Under the pieces are notes generated by a model. It saw only the letters and a program-made list of their open reading frames with translations, did no database searches and was not told where the DNA came from. Position numbers and translations under genes: made by a program. A stretch of 8,498 bases of DNA from Bacteroidales bacterium (lineage in GTDB: Bacteria; Bacteroidota; Bacteroidia; Bacteroidales; DYOH01), in assembly GCA_030632545.1 (NCBI GenBank), contig DAOVUO010000086.1, forward strand, positions 1 through 8,498, read 5' to 3'. The number at the start of each line of letters is the position of its first letter. Within the stretch, counting starts at the first letter, position 1. This document shows, piece by piece, positions 1-5,014 of this stretch.

Positions 1-731
1 GGTAACCAAGCAATTTTCCCATCAGCCAATCTAATCTCCACCCAGTCCTGACGAATATTTGTAATCTCAATCTTAACTCCTTCGGATAGTGTAAAAATAG
101 TTACACCTAAATTATCTGGCGAACTTTGTGCATCAACACTAGGTTTCATAACAATGGCTTTTTTATGAATAACAATTGCCTTTTTTGCTTGGAAACCAAA
201 AATAAAACTAAAACCAAATAACAGTAAAAAAACTATAGAAGCTAAAAAACTTAATTTTCTTTTTCGTGTATTGGAAGAAAACACAAAAACAGAGGCTAAA
301 ACCAGCATTATAATAAAAAAAGTAATACTTGAAACTGTCCAAAACTCAACAGAAAATAAATTTCTGATAGTAAGAAAAAGTACTGATAGAAAAAACTCGG
401 GGATTGGTTCAATTTTTTGCTTAACTAATAAATTTGCCTTTTCTAAATTATGCTTTATAGCTTCATCGTCGGGTGCAAGTAGCAACGCTTTTTCATAGTT
501 TAATACCGAAAGAGCTATCATATTTTGCCTATAATACGCATTTCCAAGATTAAAATAGAGCTCTGGTGCATCTTTATCTTCCGCCAAAATTTGAGTGTAC
601 AACTCTACTGCTTTATCATATTTTGCTTCTCTATATGCGGCATTCCCTTGCTCAAATTTATTATTAAGCTCCTGAGCTGAAATTCCATTAAAAAACAAAA
701 CTAAAATAATTACACTATATACTTTTTTCAT
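1..731 (-). CDS. batE: BatE-like protein: TPR, two membrane helices, SH3 domain (3' end cut off by window)
   Basis: The frame is open from the ATG at 729-731 to the window edge, giving 243 codons; the remaining C-terminus is probably only a few residues. The order seen is a signal peptide or N-terminal anchor (about 1-20, ending ISAQ), two TPR-like units (about 21-87, with NAAYREAKYDKAVELY and LYFNLGNAYYRQ), membrane segments at about 127-151 and 161-181, and a bacterial SH3-type domain from about 185, ending in GKIAWLP, the usual close of this fold. This order matches the BatE family of Bacteroidota aerotolerance (Bat) operons. The molecular role of BatE is not well defined; it is thought to act with other Bat proteins at the inner membrane and periplasm. 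It follows batD by 80 bp on the same strand, so the two are probably co-transcribed. An AGGAA lies three bases before the ATG, closer than is usual for a Shine-Dalgarno site. Confidence 0.85.
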   Translation of the reverse strand, partial: MKKVYSVIILVLFFNGISAQELNNKFEQGNAAYREAKYDKAVELYTQILAEDKDAPELYFNLGNAYYRQNMIALSVLNYEKALLLAPDDEAIKHNLEKANLLVKQKIEPIPEFFLSVLFLTIRNLFSVEFWTVSSITFFIIMLVLASVFVFSSNTRKRKLSFLASIVFLLLFGFSFIFGFQAKKAIVIHKKAIVMKPSVDAQSSPDNLGVTIFTLSEGVKIEITNIRQDWVEIRLADGKIAWL

Positions 732-811
732 TTATTCCTGATTATCTGATTATCAAACCACAACTTACTGCAAAAAAATGTTATTTATTGATTCATTTGT
801 TTAATGAAAAT
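732..811 (-). promoter_or_regulatory. batD-batE intergenic leader with a tandem 8-bp repeat
   Basis: These 80 bases separate the batD stop from the batE start. Read on the minus strand, GATAATCA occurs twice in a row (plus-strand positions 739-754), followed directly by GGAATAA and the batE ATG. I see no convincing terminator hairpin, which is consistent with read-through from batD into batE. The repeat overlaps the region where the ribosome would bind and could be chance in such AT-rich sequence. Confidence 0.3.
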
Positions 812-2569
812 TTAAAACTTCCGCTCAATTGCATCAATAATTTTTGAGGCCTCTTTATATACATCATTAAAATTCTCGTTCACTTGGCTTGGTGCAAAAC
901 GTGCAAACTCGCTTCTGTCAACCAAATCAATATAACTTTTAATTAGCTCATCAGCTAATTGCTTTTCTTCAAGTTTTTCAACAAACAAATCCTTTTTAAA
1001 ATCGACTAAGGCAATATCTAATTTGTCAGCCACATAGCCAGTTAGCGCACCATGTATAGAACTAAAAAAGGCTTCTTTATCATCTGAATTAATTAATTTC
1101 TTTGCATCTTTTAATCTCTGCCTAGAAACTTTCCCTGCTTTCTTTGTCCTCATTTTTGACACATCGGCCATTTCTCTTGCTCTCTTTCGTAATAATATTA
1201 TTACAAGCAAAAAAAGGACTAAAGGTGCTGCTAAAATTGTAAAATAATTTGATGTGGCTATAAAATAATGATCTTTTTTCTTAAAAATTGGTGTATTTTC
1301 CTTTATAAACAAAATATCAGAATTAAGAATTTCAACATCAGTTTTTATTACCGTATTATTATTAATATACGCTTTTTGCTCTCCCTCTACAGCCTCCACC
1401 TCCACTTCAATATCTTTAGTTTTAATTGTTTTATACGTTTTTGAGGCAATATCAAAATAACTAAATTCTATCCCTTTAAGTGTATAAGTTCCAGCCTCGC
1501 GTGGAATTATTAAATACTGAAAAGCTTTACTTCCTGATTGACCAGCAGTTGAACTTTTAACATTCTCAGTAACTTTGGGATCAAAGCTCTCAAATTGAGG
1601 AGGAAATTTAGCATCAGGTGCTGATAAAAGCTTTAGATTTCCTGATCCTGATATGGTTACATCTAACTTTATTGCATCATTCGCCTTTATTTTTGTATTA
1701 TCCACTTTTGATTTTATGGAAAAACGTCCAACAGCACCGTTAAATGAATTTGGCTCATCCCTTGGCACTCCTTTTACATTAATCACAGGTTTATTTGAAA
1801 CAAGTTTAAGCTCACCTGCGGGTTGCATTCCAAATAATGAAGCTTTCCCTTTTACCACAACTAATTCAAAAGCATCAATTGTTATTTTACCAGATTTTTG
1901 TGGGAAAATAAGTAATTTCTTAATTACAGCGGCATTATAAATTGTTCCATTTACGTTCTCTCTTTCTAAACTTATTTGTGTTGGTGAAAAAACATCCTGA
2001 GTCCAAAAACTTGTAAAAGAAGGTATATTTAAGTTATTTACATCAACTAAATTAACTCTGGTATAAAATTTTAAAGTAGCCAAAATACTTTCACCAATAT
2101 AGACATTCGATTTTGACAAAGAAATACGTGCAAAAACATCTTTTCGAGCAGTTTTTTCTACCCTTTCATTTTCGTTAGCACTTTCAGTTACATTCTCACC
2201 TAATACTTCAATTGTAAAACTATTTGACTTAATAATTTTCCCATCAACCTTAACAATAGCAGGCTCTATAACAAATTTACCAGCTTTACGTGGCATAGCA
2301 AAAAATACATAGGCATACGAATACGATTGCTTCATCCTACCATTAATAATCTCCACACTACTAGAAGTTTGTGTACTTGGGCCTTGCACAGATATATCAC
2401 CAAAATCTGGAAACTGAATTTCTGAGCCTTTAGCATTTAATCGATAGCTAATCTGAAAACGCTCACCAAGCTCCACAACCCGAGGAGCAGAAACCTTAAA
2501 TTCAACTTTTTGAGTAAAAGCAAAATGAAAACTCAAAAAAGCTATCGAAACTAAAAGTATTTTCTTCAT
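812..2569 (-). CDS. batD: BatD family membrane protein (oxygen tolerance)
   Basis: The protein has 585 residues. It has a signal peptide (about 1-19, cleavage near FAFTQ), a long extracytoplasmic part of beta-rich Ig-like modules (about 21-435), one membrane helix (about 442-460, ILAAPLVLFLLVIILL), a basic stop-transfer stretch (RKRAREM) and a cytoplasmic helical tail of about 120 residues. The N-terminal VSAPRVVELGERFQISYRLNA, the FPDF segment and the MPRKAGKFVIEPA pattern, repeated later as PREAGTYTLKGIEF, are typical of the BatD family. In Bacteroides fragilis the Bat genes were linked to aerotolerance; BatD probably works with the von Willebrand-domain proteins BatA and BatB at the envelope. 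The start is the ATG directly before the signal peptide, with an A/T-rich leader and no Shine-Dalgarno site. It is the first gene of its transcription unit here: no batA, batB or batC precedes it within the 690-base upstream gap. Confidence 0.9.
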   Translation of the reverse strand: MKKILLVSIAFLSFHFAFTQKVEFKVSAPRVVELGERFQISYRLNAKGSEIQFPDFGDISVQGPSTQTSSSVEIINGRMKQSYSYAYVFFAMPRKAGKFVIEPAIVKVDGKIIKSNSFTIEVLGENVTESANENERVEKTARKDVFARISLSKSNVYIGESILATLKFYTRVNLVDVNNLNIPSFTSFWTQDVFSPTQISLERENVNGTIYNAAVIKKLLIFPQKSGKITIDAFELVVVKGKASLFGMQPAGELKLVSNKPVINVKGVPRDEPNSFNGAVGRFSIKSKVDNTKIKANDAIKLDVTISGSGNLKLLSAPDAKFPPQFESFDPKVTENVKSSTAGQSGSKAFQYLIIPREAGTYTLKGIEFSYFDIASKTYKTIKTKDIEVEVEAVEGEQKAYINNNTVIKTDVEILNSDILFIKENTPIFKKKDHYFIATSNYFTILAAPLVLFLLVIILLRKRAREMADVSKMRTKKAGKVSRQRLKDAKKLINSDDKEAFFSSIHGALTGYVADKLDIALVDFKKDLFVEKLEEKQLADELIKSYIDLVDRSEFARFAPSQVNENFNDVYKEASKIIDAIERKF

Positions 2570-2631
2570 AAATATAAAATTTGCTGAAATAGCTAAAATC
2601 TAGTATTGACTCATTATTTTTAATACAACAG

Positions 2632-2639
2632 CAAAATTA
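2632..2639 (-). promoter_or_regulatory. Possible -7 box (TAATTTTG) for batD
   Basis: On the minus strand the sequence reads TAATTTTG, a full match to the Bacteroidota -7 consensus TAnnTTTG, about 62 bases before the batD ATG. No good TTTG or TTG -33 element is seen at the expected 17-20 base spacing, so support rests on the -7 box alone. Such boxes occur by chance in AT-rich DNA. Confidence 0.3.
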
Positions 2640-2658
2640 CTTTGGCAAGCTAATAATA

Positions 2659-2730
2659 TGCACTAAACTTTGTTAATTATTGTTAATCGAAAAGCATTGA
2701 GTTCTTAATCAATAGTGCGCTAAACTTTGT
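2659..2730 (+). repeat. Two near-identical 15-base direct repeats, TGCRCTAAACTTTGT
   Basis: TGCACTAAACTTTGT at 2659-2673 recurs as TGCGCTAAACTTTGT at 2716-2730, one mismatch, starts 57 bases apart. The AACTTTG core occurs again at 2792-2800 (AACTTTGAC) and at 4919-4927 (AACTTTGTC). The two copies lie just upstream of the possible batD promoter box. They may be binding sites or remnants of a dispersed intergenic repeat; the sequence does not decide which. Confidence 0.45.
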
Positions 2731-3261
2731 CAAAACTGCGGCTAATTAACACATAAAAGACTCATAATCAACGGTTGAATATAAAAAATAAAACTTTGAC
2801 GAAATTATCGTTATTGTTTACTCCTGAATAAATCAGAAAACAATTACAAAAATACTCATAAGCACTACTAAATATTTAATCAAAATAAAAAAGACTTCGG
2901 GATTAATAAAATTTTGATTTTTTTATTCTGTTTCAAGAATTTGTTTTTTATTTATAATTAGACTGTTATCTAAATTTAATGACTTTTTATAGACAAAGCT
3001 TAAAATAAAAAGCAGAAAAACCTTTGGCATATCATATTCATAAAATAAGTTATTTAGACACTCACAACTACTAACTTTAAAGTTATCATTTTCAACTTAG
3101 CAATTCATGTACATCTTACTAATTGCACTAACAATCAGGTTTACAATAAGTTTTGAGCTCACAAAGTAGAATTAAACAAAACTAAAAAAATACAATACGA
3201 GCATATAGTAAAAATCAAAACTTTTTTCTTATTTTTAACCAGTAAATTAGCCAAACATAAA

Positions 3262-3828
3262 ATGAAGCTAAAAAATCATTTAGATATAATTAATAGCGAC
3301 GAACTTTTAGATAGTTCTGTTTACTTTTCTTATATGGGACCAATAGACCAATATGTACTCAGAATTATAACTGATTACCTAAACAAAATTACAAGAAGAA
3401 ATACTCCTTATGGGAAAAAATTATTCATTATTTTAGTTGAACTATTGCAAAATATATCAAACTATAGTGCTGAAAAAAAGCAACTAGTGGAAGAAAAAGC
3501 CGCAGGAGTTGGTAGTGTAATATTAGCTGAATCCAAAAATGCAATTACATTTATTACTGGTAACTTAATACGTACTAAAGACATTGTTCCGCTTACTGAG
3601 AAATGCTCAATTATTAATTCTTTAGATAAAAAAATGCTTAAAGAATATAAAAAAAAAGAAATGAACAGACCTTTTGGTGCAAACGATGGAGCACATATCG
3701 GGTTAATTCAAATTGCATTATCGTCAAACAAACCACTCAAAACAAAAATACAACACATTGACAATAACTTTTCTTATTTTTCTATTACTGTGAGCCTTAA
3801 TAAAAAAGACAAACTTATGACAGTATAA
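3262..3828 (+). CDS. SiaB-like protein kinase, first copy
   Basis: This 188-residue soluble protein has no signal peptide or membrane helix and resembles the SiaB family of small kinases that phosphorylate SiaC-type proteins. Visible features are the start of the fold (YFSYMGPIDQYVL, 21-33), an N-box-like ELLQNISNYS (60-69, with E60, Q63 and N64, as in ATP-binding sites of the histidine-kinase/GHKL type), a glycine motif GVGSVIL (82-88), a long charged helix (about 121-136) and a C-terminal box GANDGAHIGLIQIAL (139-153), followed by a beta strand with SYFSITVSL. Many SiaB-like proteins, as I recall them, have a GAGLGLI box at the last site; this one has AHIGLI. The gene heads the plus-strand cluster, 39 bases before the SiaC-like gene, and is clearly paralogous to the gene at 4254-4811. 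The start is the first ATG of the frame after an A-rich leader. Kinase activity is inferred, not visible directly. Confidence 0.72.
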   Translation: MKLKNHLDIINSDELLDSSVYFSYMGPIDQYVLRIITDYLNKITRRNTPYGKKLFIILVELLQNISNYSAEKKQLVEEKAAGVGSVILAESKNAITFITGNLIRTKDIVPLTEKCSIINSLDKKMLKEYKKKEMNRPFGANDGAHIGLIQIALSSNKPLKTKIQHIDNNFSYFSITVSLNKKDKLMTV

Positions 3829-3867
3829 AATATTCTTAAGCCAAATTAAATTAAACATTTTAAAAAC

Positions 3868-4251
3868 ATGAAAGATATAAATATTGAAGGTTCAAACGAT
3901 GTCTATTTTGTTCCAACAGTAAAGTTTGAAACCGAATCTGGAGATTGTTTACTTGAAGGTGAATCTTTTTTAGCAGAAACAGTTAAATTTTACACTCCAT
4001 TAATTGAATGGTTAGAAACTTTTACTGTGCAAAAAGAAAAAAAATTAGATTTTACTTTTAAATTAACCTACTTTAACACAAGTTCCTCGAAATGTATTCT
4101 TGATATTTTGAAAATATTAAAAAGATATGAAGATAAAGGTGGAGATGTGGTGGTAAATTGGCATTACGATGAAGATGATATGGACATGGAAGAAGCTCTT
4201 GAAGACTATATCATAGACACAGGAGTTAAAATCAATCTAATCCCTTATTAA
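3868..4251 (+). CDS. siaC: SiaC-like regulatory phosphoprotein (DUF1987 family)
   Basis: This 127-residue cytosolic protein matches the SiaC/DUF1987 family along its whole length. Hallmarks are a phenylalanine- and valine-rich start (VYFVPTVKFETESG), the LLEGESFLAETVKFYTPLIEWLE segment (28-50 region), the family signature LTYFNTSSSK (66-75) and an acidic tail beginning WHYDEDD (98-104). In P. aeruginosa the threonine of the equivalent YFNTSS motif is phosphorylated by SiaB and dephosphorylated by SiaA; here that residue is T71, with S72-S74 beside it. The usual family motif ending in PEN is changed to LAET (35-38). The gene sits between two SiaB-like kinases and its stop is only two bases before the next ATG, so it is probably translated with the second kinase. 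It is the likely shared substrate of both kinases and of the phosphatase at 5015-7735. Its partner after dephosphorylation is not encoded here. Confidence 0.88.
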   Translation: MKDINIEGSNDVYFVPTVKFETESGDCLLEGESFLAETVKFYTPLIEWLETFTVQKEKKLDFTFKLTYFNTSSSKCILDILKILKRYEDKGGDVVVNWHYDEDDMDMEEALEDYIIDTGVKINLIPY

Positions 4252-4253
4252 TA

Positions 4254-4811
4254 ATGAATTTAACAAATTTATATCAATATTACAGAAACTCAGATGACAA
4301 ACGTCTAGTAGCATTTAAAGGTCCTTTTGACAAATATATAATATCAGCCTTTGCTGATTTTGTATTCAAATATACTGAAAAGAATAAAAAAATATTTAAA
4401 ACTTTTATTGAACTTGCCCAAAACGTGGCACATTATTCTACTGAAAGAAAAGAAACAGAAGGAAAAAGTGTTGGGGTTGGCTCTCTTGCAATTGGATCCT
4501 CCGACGAAATTTATGAGAACTTTTATGTTTTGAGTGTTGGGAATAAAATAAAAAAAAGTCAGTTCGACATATTAAACAAAAAATGTGAAATAATAAATAA
4601 TAGTAGTAAAGAAGAACTTAGAGCATACAAAAGAAAAGAACGTGCGCTACTCCATGGAGCTAACGACAATGCTCATATTGGACTAATAATGTGCTCATTA
4701 ATAGCAAATTCAGAGATTGAACTTGTTGAAGATCCTTTAGATAAAGACCATAGTTTTTTCACACTTAATTTAATAATTGAAAGAAAAGGTGCTAAAAATA
4801 GCGAATTGTAG
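4254..4811 (+). CDS. SiaB-like protein kinase, second copy
   Basis: This 185-residue soluble protein is a paralogue of the gene at 3262-3828. The shared landmarks come in the same order: FKGPFDKYII (21-30), the N-box-like ELAQNVAHYSTERKE (53-67, E53, Q56, N57), GVGSLAIGSS (74-83), KKCEIINNSSKEELRAYKRKER (109-130 region) and GANDNAHIGLI (135-145), then SFFTLNLII. The N-box with the asparagine suggests an intact ATP/Mg site. The two copies differ clearly over most of their length, so the duplication is old or they were acquired separately. The ATG follows the siaC-like stop by two bases (TAA-TA-ATG), indicating translational coupling. A longer gap of 203 bases follows before the phosphatase gene. 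SiaC-directed kinase activity is inferred from family and position; one copy could instead act as a binding partner or antagonist. Confidence 0.72.
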   Translation: MNLTNLYQYYRNSDDKRLVAFKGPFDKYIISAFADFVFKYTEKNKKIFKTFIELAQNVAHYSTERKETEGKSVGVGSLAIGSSDEIYENFYVLSVGNKIKKSQFDILNKKCEIINNSSKEELRAYKRKERALLHGANDNAHIGLIMCSLIANSEIELVEDPLDKDHSFFTLNLIIERKGAKNSEL

Positions 4812-4846
4812 CATCATTATTGCATTCTGTGTATAAACAAAGGTTT

Positions 4847-4867
4847 CCCGATGTTCGGGGCAGGCTG
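4847..4867 (+). repeat. GC-rich hairpin repeat, copy 1 of an inverted pair
   Basis: CCCGA-TGT-TCGGG (4847-4859) forms a five-base-pair hairpin with a three-base loop and is followed by GCAGGCTG. The reverse complement of this 21-base unit recurs at 8467-8487 with one mismatch. It stands out as a GC island in very AT-rich sequence. It lies in the gap between the second kinase and the receptor phosphatase. No T-run follows on either strand, so it is not a standard terminator. It is likely a dispersed palindromic intergenic repeat. Confidence 0.65.
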
Positions 4868-4959
4868 GTATATTTCTATAATTATGTCCCTATTTAGTCG
4901 GGAGTAAACAATTATTAGAACTTTGTCAAAATGTAACAGACTATTTAATAGAATAATCA

Positions 4960-4967
4960 TATATTTG
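4960..4967 (+). promoter_or_regulatory. Possible -7 box (TATATTTG) for the receptor phosphatase gene
   Basis: TATATTTG fully matches the Bacteroidota -7 consensus TAnnTTTG and lies 47 bases before the TTG start at 5015. The nearest upstream TTTG (4922-4925) is 34 bases away, too far to be the -33 element, so the promoter call is tentative. If real, the phosphatase gene can be transcribed separately from the kinase and siaC-like genes. Confidence 0.35.
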
Positions 4968-5014
4968 AACAAAAAGAGCTGAAAACAGTAAATTACATAT
5001 CAAATTATATTTCA

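Larger units (their letters stand above)
2570..3261. other. Divergent intergenic region without an intact gene
   Basis: This 692-base stretch separates the minus-strand bat genes from the plus-strand sia-like genes, so it should hold promoters for both. It is very AT-rich and I found no coding frame of useful length. It contains a possible batD promoter box, a degenerate 15-base direct repeat and several AACTTTG motifs, listed separately. No clear TAnnTTTG box with a well-spaced -33 element could be found for the plus-strand operon; near misses are TAACTTTA and TAAGTTTT. The length is unusual for a simple divergent promoter region, so a small RNA or a decayed gene cannot be excluded. Confidence 0.6.

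Noticed and set aside
271..498. A 75-codon plus-strand frame opposite batE
   Set aside because: It lies opposite a clearly coding minus-strand gene with recognisable TPR and membrane segments, and its own product has no family features.
1653..1940. A 95-codon plus-strand frame opposite batD
   Set aside because: It is antisense to a well-supported BatD coding region, with no leader or recognisable domain.
2884..2927. AATAAAAAA / TTTTTTATT inverted repeat as a terminator or operator
   Set aside because: The arms are purely A/T with a loop of about 25 bases, expected by chance in this composition.
4351..4533. A 60-codon plus-strand frame inside the second SiaB-like gene
   Set aside because: It is an out-of-frame shadow of a conserved coding region; the N-box and glycine motifs are in the other frame.
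4847..4859. The CCCGA/TCGGG hairpin as an intrinsic terminator after the second kinase
   Set aside because: The stem has only five base pairs and no T-run follows; the same unit recurs elsewhere as a repeat.
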